From Sporosarcina sp. BP05 (lineage in GTDB: Bacteria > Bacillota > Bacilli > Bacillales_A > Planococcaceae): a stretch of 64,000 nucleotides of DNA. The notes under the pieces were generated by a model. The model did not search any database. It had not been told where the DNA came from and saw nothing but the letters and a program-made list of their open reading frames with translations. The stretch covers positions 62,001 through 126,000 of the forward strand of contig NZ_JACFTD010000007.1 of assembly GCF_014282005.1 (NCBI RefSeq), read 5' to 3'. Every line of letters begins with the position of its first letter. The stretch's first letter is position 1. Position numbers and translations under genes: made by a program. This document shows, piece after piece, positions 26,742-35,050 of this stretch.

Positions 26742-26774
26742 GGTGCCAGTTACTGACACCACACAATGAATAGG
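26742..26774. repeat. GTGTCAG/CTGGCAC palindromic repeat, copy 2
   Basis: GGTGCCAG-TTA-CTGACACC is a near-perfect dyad, followed by ACACAATGAATAGGAAAG. It is homologous to 26556-26586 over about 60 bases, including a shared CTCCAAACA-like stretch further on. Confidence 0.65.
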
Positions 26775-26807
26775 AAAGACCACTCCAAACAACTAAAATA
26801 AACGCAC

Positions 26808-26835
26808 AAAAAAAAGCGGGCACAAGGCCCACTTT
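26808..26835 (-). terminator. Intrinsic terminator after rpsO
   Basis: AAAGTGGGC and GCCCGCTTT pair (one G-T) around CTTGT, followed on the minus strand by a run of eight or nine T. It lies about 15 bases after the rpsO stop. Confidence 0.92.
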
Positions 26836-26849
26836 CTGTAGTCATCTTA

Positions 26850-27119
26850 TTAACGGCGAAGGCCGAGTTTAGCAATAAGATCACGGTAACGCTGAACTTC
26901 ATTGTCTCGTAAGTATCTCAAAAGTCTTTTACGAGTTCCGATCATTTTGTAAAGACCACGACGTGAGTGGTTGTCTTTCTTATGAAGACGGAAATGTTCT
27001 GTCAGGTTATTGATCTCTTCTGTAAGGACAGCGATTTGTACATCTGCTGATCCAGTATCAGTATCATGAATTTTGTATTCACTGATCAATTCATTTTTAC
27101 GTTCTTGTGTGATAGCCAT
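26850..27119 (-). CDS. rpsO: 30S ribosomal protein S15
   Basis: This primary 16S rRNA-binding protein of the small-subunit platform has 89 residues, the standard length. Hallmarks are [40 protein letters not shown] and the C-terminal [12 protein letters not shown]. The start is the ATG of [10 protein letters not shown] with a GGAGGTG site; the frame continues upstream to 27209 but without a site. The 128-base gap before it may hold a leader, in which I could not recognise a known S15 autoregulatory fold. A strong terminator follows. Confidence 0.97.
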   Translation of the reverse strand: MAITQERKNELISEYKIHDTDTGSADVQIAVLTEEINNLTEHFRLHKKDNHSRRGLYKMIGTRKRLLRYLRDNEVQRYRDLIAKLGLRR

Positions 27120-27247
27120 CTTCTTCACCTCCAATAGTAAGATATCCCCGGTTCCCGAGCAAGCGTTGGTGATTCGCGATGCCAAGGAATGGTTTGTGCA
27201 CATTGGCACGTATTTATAGTACCATGCCTATTTTCGAAATGCAACAA

Positions 27248-28195
27248 TCATCCACGTGCTCCTAGAATCTCTTGTGCGTTATTTTTGTCTTTGGCAATTT
27301 GTTCGATAAGTAGATCAATGGAACCGAATTTTTGCTCATCGCGGATATGTCCAATCCAGTCTACAGATACTTCTTTGCCATAGAGATCTCCGGAAAAATC
27401 GAGAACATGCACCTCAACGACGCCCTGCCTTTCACTTGGATCATGGAACGTCGGTTTCACGCCGACATTGCATACACCATCATATATTTTTTCATCCACA
27501 GTGAAACGCACTGCATAGACACCATTTGCCGGCAACACCGCGCTACTCTCTGGCATAACGTTGGCAGTCGGGAATCCGAGTAGCCTTCCTCTTTTCTCAC
27601 CGTCAACAACCACGCCAACCGTCCGAAAAGGTCTGCCAAGAAGTAATTCCGTCTCTTCAACATTGCCTTTAGACAAAAGCTTACGAATCCGTGTTGATGA
27701 AATCTTTTGCTCATTATCCGTCACTTTTTTGATTACAGTTGTACCGAATGTTCCGCCCGACAAAGCAGCCATCTGTTCCATAGTGCCTGCACCCTTCGAA
27801 CCGAATGTAAAATCAAACCCTGCAGTGACATGCAAAACATGTAGTTCTTTCAAGAATACATCGACAAATTGCTTAGGCGACAGCGAAGCAAGCGCCCAGT
27901 CGAACGTCACGATAAACAAAGCATCGATGCCCATCGAACGAAGCAGCCTAACTTTTTCTGGATACTGCGTAATATAGCCTACCTTATTTTTATCATCACC
28001 AAATAGATGTGAGGGATGCGGATCGAATGTCATAACAGCAGAACGGATACCAAGTTCTTCGGCCTTTCTTTTCGCTCCGTTAATCACCGACTGATGACCT
28101 TTATGCAAGCCGTCAAAGAATCCGATTGCAAGGGAATAATGCGCATCATTATCAATCGTAACTTTTCCTGGGTAATGCAATTTGTAGATGTCCAT
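27248..28195 (-). CDS. ribF: Bifunctional riboflavin kinase/FMN adenylyltransferase
   Basis: This enzyme makes FMN from riboflavin and then FAD. The 315-residue protein has an N-terminal nucleotidyltransferase domain with the motif GFFDGLHKGHQ and ISSTRIR near residue 160, and a C-terminal flavokinase domain with GFPTANV and ANGVYAV. In B. subtilis the homologue is called RibC. It follows truB by 12 bases and precedes rpsO, the conserved order. No FMN riboswitch is visible nearby, in line with the gene being constitutive with the translation cluster. Confidence 0.95.
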   Translation of the reverse strand: MDIYKLHYPGKVTIDNDAHYSLAIGFFDGLHKGHQSVINGAKRKAEELGIRSAVMTFDPHPSHLFGDDKNKVGYITQYPEKVRLLRSMGIDALFIVTFDWALASLSPKQFVDVFLKELHVLHVTAGFDFTFGSKGAGTMEQMAALSGGTFGTTVIKKVTDNEQKISSTRIRKLLSKGNVEETELLLGRPFRTVGVVVDGEKRGRLLGFPTANVMPESSAVLPANGVYAVRFTVDEKIYDGVCNVGVKPTFHDPSERQGVVEVHVLDFSGDLYGKEVSVDWIGHIRDEQKFGSIDLLIEQIAKDKNNAQEILGARG

Positions 28196-28207
28196 TGTAA
28201 TCTCCCC

Positions 28208-29119
28208 TTACCTGTTCAACGGAAACATCTTTTCAGGCTTCATGAGACCAAGCTTGGTAGGATGCTTCCTGTATACTGCAAGTGCCTTGCCTTCATTCAT
28301 AAATACGATTGCCTCTTCACTTTCAAGCAGTGGATGCTCAGGCAGCACTTGTCCATTCTCTACTTTTTCAAGGAGCTCTTCAGTTATTTCAAGGGCCGCA
28401 AAATCATTTAGTGCATCTTCAAGCGGACGAAGTATCGTTGCAATTCGGCCTTCTTCCTGAAGTGCCCTTACTTCATCTAGCGTCCGGCAGTCTGCCTGCA
28501 CGTAAGTTCCTGACGATGTACGGACTAATGCCGCCATATGCGCAGGGAAACCCAGCAGCTCCCCAATCTGGACAGCAAGCGTGCGGATATACGTTCCTTT
28601 GCCGCAAGCAACTCGAATGCGGAACGAAACTGTTTCACCTTCATACCATTGTACAGGGTCCAACAATTCGATTTCATGAATGAACACTTTTCGTTCAGGT
28701 CTTTCAACTTCAATCCCTTTTCGGGCGTATTCATATAACTTTCTACCATTCACTTTTACAGCAGAATACATCGGTGGAATTTGGATAATTTCGCCTGTCA
28801 ATTTGGCGAGTACTGCTTCAATTTCCGTTCGCGTAATATGTTTTGGTGATAAATCCGAAGCTACAACTGCTCCATCTGCATCTTCCGTTTCAGTCGCAGT
28901 CCCAATGGACACAACTGCTATATATTCCTTGCCGGAATCTGTTACATATTCAGCGACCTTCGTTGCCTGTCCGATACAAATCGGCAATACGCCCTCTACA
29001 CTTGGATCAAGTGTACCGGTATGTCCCACTTTTTTCGTACCTAGAATCTTCCGCAATTTGAATACACAATCATGCGAAGTCATTCCTTTTTCCTTCCACA
29101 AGGGAAGTATTCCATTCAT
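28208..29119 (-). CDS. truB: tRNA pseudouridine-55 synthase
   Basis: TruB modifies U55 in the T loop of tRNA. The 303-residue protein has the catalytic motif GHTGTLDPSVEGVLP, with the aspartate in TLDP, and the conserved KRIYRA-equivalent region IPPMYSAVKVNGRKLYEYAR. A C-terminal PUA-like segment is short. The start is ATG of MNGILPLWKEKG with GAAGGCGG upstream; the longer frame to 29206 runs into the intergenic hairpin. It lies between rbfA and ribF, as in most Bacillales. Confidence 0.94.
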   Translation of the reverse strand: MNGILPLWKEKGMTSHDCVFKLRKILGTKKVGHTGTLDPSVEGVLPICIGQATKVAEYVTDSGKEYIAVVSIGTATETEDADGAVVASDLSPKHITRTEIEAVLAKLTGEIIQIPPMYSAVKVNGRKLYEYARKGIEVERPERKVFIHEIELLDPVQWYEGETVSFRIRVACGKGTYIRTLAVQIGELLGFPAHMAALVRTSSGTYVQADCRTLDEVRALQEEGRIATILRPLEDALNDFAALEITEELLEKVENGQVLPEHPLLESEEAIVFMNEGKALAVYRKHPTKLGLMKPEKMFPLNR

Positions 29120-29149
29120 ACACGCCACCGCCTTCACAATTGTCGCTAT

Positions 29150-29195
29150 ATGTAAAAAGAAGAAGCCGGAAAGTCCTTGTGGACACCGACTTCCT
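29150..29195 (-). terminator. Terminator-like hairpin between rbfA and truB
   Basis: On the minus strand GAAGTCGG-TGTCC and GGAC-CCGGCTTC pair imperfectly, followed by TTCTTTTT. It probably reduces rather than stops transcription into truB, since no promoter is obvious behind it. Confidence 0.6.
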
Positions 29196-29210
29196 CCTTT
29201 CTTCAATCAT

Positions 29211-29567
29211 TTATTCTTTGACTTCTTCTTCGTTTTTCACCTGTTTAAGAAGTGATTCAATCCGAGTTCCGTATGCAACGGAACTATCGAATTCGAACTT
29301 AATTTCGGGTGTTATTCGAAGCCTGATCCGCTTGCCGATTTCAGTACGAATATATCCTTTCGCCTGATTCAGCCCTCTCAGCGTATCTTTCTTTTCCGAC
29401 TCTTTTCCGAGAACAGAAATGTAAATTGTGGCATGCTGAAGATCACCAGTCACCTCGACATCGGTTACTGTAACAAAACCGATACGTGGATCTTTAATTT
29501 TTTGACCGATGATTTCACCAAGCTCTTTTTTCATCTGCTCTGCAACACGATTAGCGCGCATTGTCAT
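29211..29567 (-). CDS. rbfA: 30S ribosome-binding factor RbfA
   Basis: RbfA is a KH-like assembly factor that acts on the 5' end of 16S rRNA during late 30S maturation. The 118-residue sequence starts [20 protein letters not shown] and carries [20 protein letters not shown], both typical. The first ATG is used because it aligns with the usual MS-MRANR start, with a GGGGTGA site upstream. It is located between ylxP and truB within the infB cluster. Confidence 0.94.
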   Translation of the reverse strand: MTMRANRVAEQMKKELGEIIGQKIKDPRIGFVTVTDVEVTGDLQHATIYISVLGKESEKKDTLRGLNQAKGYIRTEIGKRIRLRITPEIKFEFDSSVAYGTRIESLLKQVKNEEEVKE

Positions 29568-29589
29568 GGATGGTCACCCCAATCCCGTT

Positions 29590-29868
29590 TTAATAATAGT
29601 CGAGCGTCAGGTTGGACAATTCCCACTCTGGATTTGACTCCAAAAGTCGGATTGCCCGCCTAACTTCACGCTCAGCTGCATCTTTTGATGAGGCAACAGC
29701 AACAAGAGCGATTGTTGTTCGTTGCCATAGATCCTGATGATCTAGTTCTGAGATGGAGACATTATAATCATTTTTGACTCTGTCCGTCATCCGTTTTAAA
29801 ACAGACCGCTTCTCTTTCAATGAAGCCGCCTCCGGAATGAAGAATGAACATTCCGCGTAGACAATCAT
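29590..29868 (-). CDS. ylxP: YlxP family protein (DUF503)
   Basis: This 92-residue protein of the DUF503 family has the usual length and start ([20 protein letters not shown]). The ferredoxin-like alpha/beta fold and the constant position between infB and rbfA suggest a role in ribosome assembly or translation; direct evidence in this organism is lacking. It overlaps the infB stop by four bases and is followed by rbfA after 22 bases, so it is part of the same coupled operon. Confidence 0.9.
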   Translation of the reverse strand: MIVYAECSFFIPEAASLKEKRSVLKRMTDRVKNDYNVSISELDHQDLWQRTTIALVAVASSKDAAEREVRRAIRLLESNPEWELSNLTLDYY

Positions 29869-32369
29869 ACTCGTTTAATTTCTTCCATGATGAAGGCTTC
29901 GATAACGTCGCCTACATGGATATCATCAAAGTTTTTGATTGTAATTCCACATTCATAGCCTTTAGCTACTTCTTTTGCATCGTCTTTAAAGCGTTTCAAT
30001 GTATCTATTTCGCCTTCGAAGATGACGATGTTGTCGCGAACGATACGAACGCTTGAATCACGCGTAATTTTACCGCTTGTTACATAGCTTCCCGCAATCG
30101 TTCCGATTTTAGACACTTTAATTGTTTCGCGTACTTCAACTTGTCCGATAACTTTTTCTTCGTATTCAGGATCAAGCATACCCTTCATTGCCAATTCGAT
30201 TTCTTCAATCACTTTATAGATGACACGGTGTTGTCTGATTTCAACGCCTTCTTCTTCCGCCGCGCGTTTCGCGTTGACGTCTGGACGAACGTTGAATCCA
30301 ATAACGATGGCATTTGATGCAGCAGCAAGTGAAATATCAGATTCATTAATCGCACCAGCACCTGTATGGATGATTTTAACGTTAACGCCTTCAACTTCAA
30401 TTTTCATGAGTGAAGATGCCATCGCTTCAACCGTACCTTGTACGTCTGCTTTGACGATTAAGTTCAATTCTTTGATTTCGCCTTGTTTCATATGATCAAA
30501 CAAGTTATCAAGTGTTACACGTGTTTTCTCAACGCGTTGATCTTGCAGCGCTTCACCGGCTCTAGTTTCCCCGATTTGGCGTGCTGTTTTCTCATCTTCA
30601 AAGACAACAAAACGATCTCCAGCTTGAGGTACATCGCTTAACCCTGTAATTTCAATCGGTGTAGATGGGCCAGCTTCTTTCACGCGGCGTCCAATGTCGC
30701 TTACCATCGCACGTACGCGACCATATGTGTTACCAACTACGATTGGATCTCCTACACGAAGCGTTCCGTCTTGAACAAGAAGCGTTGCAACAGCACCGCG
30801 ACCTTTATCAAGAGAAGCTTCAATGACACTTCCGCGTGCGCGGATGTTCGGATCAGCTTTCAGTTCAGCGACTTCAGCAACAAGAAGAACCATTTCAATC
30901 AACTGGTCAATTCCTTCGCCTTTTAATGCTGAGATTGGTACGAAAATTGCATCTCCGCCCCATGCTTCAGCAACAAGTCCTTGGTCTGTTAATTCTTGCA
31001 TAACACGGTCTGGATTTGCAGAAGGCTTATCCATCTTATTCACTGCAACGATAATCGGAACATCAGCCGCTTTTGCATGGTTGATGGCTTCGATTGTTTG
31101 TGGCATAACACCATCATCCGCTGCAACAACAAGAATCGTAATATCAGTCACTTTCGCACCGCGTGCACGCATCGTTGTAAACGCAGCGTGACCTGGTGTA
31201 TCAAGGAATGTTATTTTCTTGCCTTTTTCTTCGATTTGGTAAGCACCAATATGCTGAGTGATACCGCCCGCTTCGCCTTGTGTAACTTTCGTATTACGAA
31301 TCGAGTCTAGAAGTGTCGTTTTACCGTGGTCAACATGCCCCATGATTGTAACGACTGGAGGACGTTCAATTGAAGCAATAGCTGTTTCCTCATGCTCCTC
31401 AAAGTACGTTTCAAGATCAGTTACGTCGATACGAATTTCTTCTTCTACTTCAACTTCATAATCTGCGCAGATGAGTTCAATCGCATCTTTGTCTAATTCT
31501 TGGTTGATTGTTGCCATGATACCAAGCATGAAGAGTTTTTTGATGATGCCAGACGGTTCACGGCCTAGTTTGTTCGCTAGTTCAGCAACAGACAGTGATT
31601 CGTAAAAAGTGATTTTTTCCGGTAACGGTTTTTCCACTTTTGGAATTGGGTTCGCTGGACGATATCTTCTGCGACCTTGGTTTATACCGCGTGCTGGTGG
31701 ACGTCCACCGCGACCGCCACCTGGACGACCTCCTGGACCTCCGCCACTTGGGCGACCGCCTTGTCCGCTTGGTGCACCTTGTGCTGGACGATTGCCGCCC
31801 GTTGAACCTTGCGCTGGACGGTTGCCGCCTGTTGAGCCTTGCGCTGGGCGATTACCGCTTGTTGAACCTTGTGCTGGGCGATTGCCGCCTGTTGAGCTTT
31901 GCGCTGGGCGATTGCCGCCTGTTGAGCCTTGTGCTGGGCGATTGCCGCCTGTTGAGCCTTGCGCTGGGCGATTGCCGCCTGTTGAACCTTGCGCTGGGCG
32001 ATTGCCGCCTGTTGAACCTTGTGCTGGGCGAGTACCGCCTGTTGAGCCTTGTGATGGGCGATTGCCGCCTGTTGAGCCTTGTGATGGGCGAGTACCGCCT
32101 GTTGAGCCTTGCGCTGGGCGATTGCCGCCTGTCGAACCTTGTGATTGATTTGGAGCCATTTTTTGTTCAGCACCCTTCGTTTCTACTTTTGGCGCACTTT
32201 GTTTAGTGACATTGCCACTGAATTTACTATTCAGTTTTGTAATTGAATCATTATCCAATGTAGACATATGATTTGTGACACTTACATTTATCTTTCCAAG
32301 CTCATCAATAACTTCTTTACTCGTCCGATTCACTTGTTTCGCGTATTCGTGTACCCGTATTTTCGTCAT
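29865..32369 (-). CDS. infB: Translation initiation factor IF-2
   Basis: This GTPase places initiator tRNA on the 30S subunit. In the 834 residues I see an N-terminal IF2N segment ([20 protein letters not shown]), a low-complexity linker, a second IF2N, then the G domain with GHVDHGKT at 344-351, DTPGHAAF and NKMDKP, and the C-terminal C1/C2 domains. Residues 77-196 are twelve copies of a ten-residue unit ([10 protein letters not shown] type), followed by a Gly/Arg/Pro stretch. The start is ATG 32367-32369 with a GGGGGTGG site, overlapping ylxQ by 53 bases. Confidence 0.96.
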   Translation of the reverse strand: MTKIRVHEYAKQVNRTSKEVIDELGKINVSVTNHMSTLDNDSITKLNSKFSGNVTKQSAPKVETKGAEQKMAPNQSQGSTGGNRPAQGSTGGTRPSQGSTGGNRPSQGSTGGTRPAQGSTGGNRPAQGSTGGNRPAQGSTGGNRPAQGSTGGNRPAQSSTGGNRPAQGSTSGNRPAQGSTGGNRPAQGSTGGNRPAQGAPSGQGGRPSGGGPGGRPGGGRGGRPPARGINQGRRRYRPANPIPKVEKPLPEKITFYESLSVAELANKLGREPSGIIKKLFMLGIMATINQELDKDAIELICADYEVEVEEEIRIDVTDLETYFEEHEETAIASIERPPVVTIMGHVDHGKTTLLDSIRNTKVTQGEAGGITQHIGAYQIEEKGKKITFLDTPGHAAFTTMRARGAKVTDITILVVAADDGVMPQTIEAINHAKAADVPIIVAVNKMDKPSANPDRVMQELTDQGLVAEAWGGDAIFVPISALKGEGIDQLIEMVLLVAEVAELKADPNIRARGSVIEASLDKGRGAVATLLVQDGTLRVGDPIVVGNTYGRVRAMVSDIGRRVKEAGPSTPIEITGLSDVPQAGDRFVVFEDEKTARQIGETRAGEALQDQRVEKTRVTLDNLFDHMKQGEIKELNLIVKADVQGTVEAMASSLMKIEVEGVNVKIIHTGAGAINESDISLAAASNAIVIGFNVRPDVNAKRAAEEEGVEIRQHRVIYKVIEEIELAMKGMLDPEYEEKVIGQVEVRETIKVSKIGTIAGSYVTSGKITRDSSVRIVRDNIVIFEGEIDTLKRFKDDAKEVAKGYECGITIKNFDDIHVGDVIEAFIMEEIKRV
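31782..32141 (-). repeat. 30-bp coding tandem repeat in infB (12 units)
   Basis: Twelve 30-bp units encode the ten-residue repeat [10 protein letters not shown], with Asn/Thr, Ala/Ser and a few Gly/Ser changes. Units at the 5' end of the gene are more varied than those in the middle, a pattern of recent unit duplication. The tract lies in the flexible linker of IF2, so length changes should be tolerated. Confidence 0.92.
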
Positions 32370-32694
32370 TAGTCCACCCCCGGTTATATTCGTTGAGCAG
32401 CCCGGACACTTTTTTAGCAAAACCATTGTCCGTTAGCGCAAGTACGACCCGCGACTCTTTTCCAACTGCATGTCCAAGCTCTTCTCGATTCCCAAAAACA
32501 TGCTTCTCAACGTTGTAAAACGTACTTTTATCTGTTAATTTTTTCATCGTATTTTTTGATGCGTCCTCTGAAATAATCACAAGACGCGCTTTGCCGGCAC
32601 GAATCTCCCGAACAACCAAATCTTCACCCATAATAAGCATTCTTGCCCGCGCCGCCATGCCAAGCATTTGATAAATCTTTTTCGGATCTGTCAT
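32317..32694 (-). CDS. ylxQ: L7Ae/L30e family RNA-binding protein YlxQ
   Basis: This 125-residue protein is of the L7Ae/L30e/S12e K-turn-binding family. The core ([49 protein letters not shown]) matches YlxQ. About 20 extra C-terminal residues, rich in Thr, Glu and Ser, extend beyond the usual end and overlap the start of infB by 53 bases. Family members can bind kink-turn RNA; the target in this organism is unknown. Its start overlaps the ylxR stop by four bases. Confidence 0.9.
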   Translation of the reverse strand: MTDPKKIYQMLGMAARARMLIMGEDLVVREIRAGKARLVIISEDASKNTMKKLTDKSTFYNVEKHVFGNREELGHAVGKESRVVLALTDNGFAKKVSGLLNEYNRGWTNDENTGTRIRETSESDE

Positions 32695-32969
32695 TTTAAT
32701 GCCTCCCGGCGGATTGCGTGGAGAAGATCCTCGAATACCTGTTCAGGTACGGCCGTCCCAAGTTGACTTTCAATCGATCTGTTACGGCGCGCGGATTCAA
32801 CTGCTTCTTCGGATTTTGACACATATGTCCCTCGGCCTGACTTCTTGCCAGTGAGATCGACTGAAACTTCCCCTTCTTTCGGGCGAACAATGCGGATCAT
32901 TTCCTTTTTAGGAAACATATTGCCTGTCGCCGCACATTTACGCAGAGGAATTTTTTTCATGTTTGTCAT
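32691..32969 (-). CDS. ylxR: YlxR/RnpM family RNA-binding protein
   Basis: This 92-residue DUF448 protein has the signature KKIPLRKCAATGNMFPKKEM then IRIVR, and GKKSGRGTYVSKS. In B. subtilis the protein has been reported to bind RNase P RNA and modulate its activity (name RnpM); I rely on memory for that. Here it keeps the conserved place between nusA and ylxQ. The first ATG follows a GGAAGGATGAG site at slightly long spacing; the internal ATG three codons later is a possible alternative. Confidence 0.92.
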   Translation of the reverse strand: MTNMKKIPLRKCAATGNMFPKKEMIRIVRPKEGEVSVDLTGKKSGRGTYVSKSEEAVESARRNRSIESQLGTAVPEQVFEDLLHAIRREALK

Positions 32970-32987
32970 GTGTACTCATCCTTCCTC

Positions 32988-34184
32988 TCAGTCTTCGTTT
33001 TCCGTATCCGTATACAGATCAATTGTTTCAGTTCCAATGGCTTCTGTAACTTCATCTTCAACGAAGTATGGATCGCTTTCGTTCGCGTCTTCATCCAATT
33101 GGACTTGTTCTATGATTAACGCACTAGTTGCTGACGGATAAATCCCAAGTTCCCGTGCATCCGTTTCGCTCTTAATGTCGATTTTCCAACCAGTCATCTT
33201 GGCAGCAAGTCTAGCGTTCTGACCACGTTTTCCGATAGCAAGTGACAATTGATAGTCAGGTACAACAACCGTTGTTGATCGATCTTCTTCATTCACCTGA
33301 ACGTCAATTACTTTTGACGGGCTCAGTGCATTTGCAACGAATATAGCTGGATCCTCTGACCATTCGACGATATCGATTTTCTCGCCATTCAGTTCATTTG
33401 ATATTGATTGAACGCGGGCACCTCTTGCACCTACACATGAACCGACCGGATCTACTGCATCATTATTCGTATGAACTGAAATTTTAGAACGATCTCCCGC
33501 TTCTCGTGCAATCGATTTTATTTCAACGATGCCTTCAAAGATTTCAGGAACCTCAACTTCAAACAGCCTGCGGAGAAGGCCAGGATGTGTTCTAGATACG
33601 AACACTTGCGGTCCACGTGATGTACGTTCAACTTTTGTAATATATACTTTGATACGATCATGGGGTTTATACGTTTCTGTCGGAATCTGTTCCCCTACCG
33701 GTAAAACAGCTTCGACTTTCCCAAGACCTACATACAAATTTCGTGCGTCAAGACGTTCAACAATACCGTTGACGATATCATCTTCCCTGTCGACGTACTC
33801 TTCATAGATGATGCCACGTTCCGCTTCCCTCACACGCTGCGTAACAACTTGCTTCGCAGTTTGTGCTGCAACACGACCAAAATCGCGAGGCGTCACTTCT
33901 TCTTCAACAACATCCTCCAGTTCATAAGATGGGTTGATTTTATGTGCATCTTCAAGACTGATTTGCAGACGCTCATCTTCGACTTCTTCGACAACGTCTT
34001 TTCTTGAATACACTTTCATCGTTCCTTTATCAAGGTTCAAATCAACGCGCACATTTTGTGCCTGATTAAAATTGCGTTTATATGCGGTTACAAGTGCTGC
34101 TTCGATTGCTTCTACTAATACGTCCCTAGAAATGCCTTTTTGCTTTTCTAGGGCTGTCAATGCATCGAGTAGATCACTACTCAT
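32988..34184 (-). CDS. nusA: Transcription termination/antitermination factor NusA
   Basis: NusA binds RNA polymerase and stimulates pausing and intrinsic termination. The 398-residue protein has the N-terminal polymerase-binding domain (SSDLLDALTALEKQKGISRD), an S1 domain (about 130-200), and KH1 and KH2 domains (VDPVGSCVGARGARVQSISN and LAIGKRGQNARLAAK). It lacks the C-terminal acidic repeats of proteobacterial NusA, as expected in Firmicutes, but ends in an acidic tail. Start ATG 34182-34184 has AGGAGTG upstream; the GTG three codons before overlaps that site. Confidence 0.95.
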   Translation of the reverse strand: MSSDLLDALTALEKQKGISRDVLVEAIEAALVTAYKRNFNQAQNVRVDLNLDKGTMKVYSRKDVVEEVEDERLQISLEDAHKINPSYELEDVVEEEVTPRDFGRVAAQTAKQVVTQRVREAERGIIYEEYVDREDDIVNGIVERLDARNLYVGLGKVEAVLPVGEQIPTETYKPHDRIKVYITKVERTSRGPQVFVSRTHPGLLRRLFEVEVPEIFEGIVEIKSIAREAGDRSKISVHTNNDAVDPVGSCVGARGARVQSISNELNGEKIDIVEWSEDPAIFVANALSPSKVIDVQVNEEDRSTTVVVPDYQLSLAIGKRGQNARLAAKMTGWKIDIKSETDARELGIYPSATSALIIEQVQLDEDANESDPYFVEDEVTEAIGTETIDLYTDTENED

Positions 34185-34206
34185 GTTAATCACTCCTACT
34201 ATTCAA

Positions 34207-34683
34207 TTATGCGGAAAAGTCGATTGCCAAACGGGCAAGTGCGATTTTATCCTGGCCGATTACAACCGTTAATTTTCTCGTCTTAATGCGCATTTCAACT
34301 TCTGCTCCCTCAGGACCATATGCCAACAAATAACCTTCGAACTCTTTCATATCATTAATGGCTTCGTACGTTTTAATGAATACGAACTGTCCAATTGCTT
34401 TTTGAAAATCTTCTTCCTTCTTCAACGGACGCTCTGCACCTGGTGAAGACACTTCAAGAAAATAGTTTTGCGGAATTGGGTCAGTACGGTCAAGCTCTTC
34501 ACTTAACTTTTCACTAACTTGAGAGCACTGATCAATATCGATGTTTCCGTTAGGTGTATCGATATAGACCCGTAAAAACCAGTCTCTTCCTTCTTTAACG
34601 AACTCTACATCGACAAGTTCCAATTCTAGTTCCTCAACAATTGAACTGGCGATTTTTGCGACTTCTTCCGTAATATTACTCAT
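34207..34683 (-). CDS. rimP: Ribosome maturation factor RimP
   Basis: RimP assists 30S assembly and binds S12. The 158-residue protein has the two-domain form: an N-terminal alpha/beta domain (VDVEFVKEGRDWFLRVYIDT, then DQCSQVSEKLSEELD and YFLEVSSPGAERPL) and a C-terminal Sm-like domain. It is the first gene of the rimP-nusA-infB operon, with a sigma-A promoter at 34906-34934 and a long leader of about 215 bases containing a terminator-like hairpin and a palindromic repeat that ends 20 bases before the ATG. Confidence 0.94.
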   Translation of the reverse strand: MSNITEEVAKIASSIVEELELELVDVEFVKEGRDWFLRVYIDTPNGNIDIDQCSQVSEKLSEELDRTDPIPQNYFLEVSSPGAERPLKKEEDFQKAIGQFVFIKTYEAINDMKEFEGYLLAYGPEGAEVEMRIKTRKLTVVIGQDKIALARLAIDFSA

Positions 34684-34702
34684 CTTAGCCCTCCCGAAAT
34701 AT

Positions 34703-34785
34703 TAATCAAATACGCCTCTGCGTATTTGCGCCCAGATTAAGTAGATTAATTTCACTACAAAATCCGTGGCATCCGCCGGAGGCTC
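34703..34785. repeat. Palindromic repeat before rimP (copy 1)
   Basis: TAATCAAATACGCC, CTG and CGTATTTGCG, CCCAGATT form a dyad (AAATACGC/GCGTATTT). A 36-base match to 59829-59864 has covarying stems, and a later AAAATC-G-G-CAT-CGCCGG stretch is also shared. In both places the element ends just before the ribosome site of the next gene. Confidence 0.7.
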
Positions 34786-34850
34786 TAATTTCACTTGATG
34801 AGAGCCTGAACTCCTACCAAATAAAATTAAAAAACAGTACAGAACAACAG

Positions 34851-34876
34851 AAAAGAGCGGGAAATCCCACTCTTTT
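34851..34876 (-). terminator. Attenuator-like hairpin in the rimP leader
   Basis: AAAAGAG-GGG and CCC-CTCTTTT pair (with one G-T) around ATTT, and a pyrimidine run follows on the minus strand. The hairpin starts only about 25 bases after the predicted start point of the rimP promoter, so it lies inside the leader and not at the end of a gene. Confidence 0.75.
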
Positions 34877-34905
34877 TGCGCAAGACTATTACAAAAGTTG
34901 TTCCC

Positions 34906-34934
34906 ATCATACCATACGATATTTGCTGGTGCAA
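34906..34934 (-). promoter_or_regulatory. Sigma-A promoter of the rimP-nusA-infB operon
   Basis: On the minus strand TTGCAC (34929-34934), 17 bases and TATGAT (34906-34911). The -35 touches the foot of the polC terminator. The start point would be near 34899. Confidence 0.75.
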
Positions 34935-34960
34935 ACAAACCGAACAAGAAGGTTCGGTTT
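34932..34960 (-). terminator. Intrinsic terminator after polC
   Basis: AAACCGAAC and GTTCGGTTT form a perfect 9-bp stem around a 6-base loop, followed on the minus strand by GTTTGC. It lies about 90 bases after the polC stop; I see nothing else in the 34961-35050 stretch. Confidence 0.82.
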
Positions 34961-35050
34961 GATGTTATAATTCTCGCTCCCATTGCGGAAATTATACAAT
35001 AGATGCCCAACAACGCACCCTATTGTAATTCGAAAAACATAGCATAAATC

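Larger units (their letters stand above)
26335..26807. other. Intergenic region rpsO-pnp with repeats
   Basis: No gene is supported here. A candidate -10 TATACT lies near 26467 on the minus strand, without a clear -35. The part nearer rpsO consists of two diverged copies of a roughly 60-base block, which begin at 26556 and 26742, with a CGCTTCGGCTACCCC-type repeat (26628-26678) between them. A short minus-strand frame at 26559-26792 runs through these repeats and is not convincing. Confidence 0.6.

Noticed and set aside
26559..26792. 77-codon minus-strand frame between rpsO and pnp
   Set aside because: It consists of palindromic repeats, has no convincing ribosome site and shows no protein-like pattern.
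31609..32206. Two long plus-strand reading frames rich in Pro/Gly/Leu opposite infB
   Set aside because: They are antisense to the 30-bp IF2 repeat, whose period of three keeps all frames open. They have no ribosome site, and infB is unmistakable.
34702..35013. 103-codon minus-strand frame between polC and rimP
   Set aside because: It spans the polC terminator, the rimP promoter, the leader hairpin and a repeat, so it cannot be a normal gene.
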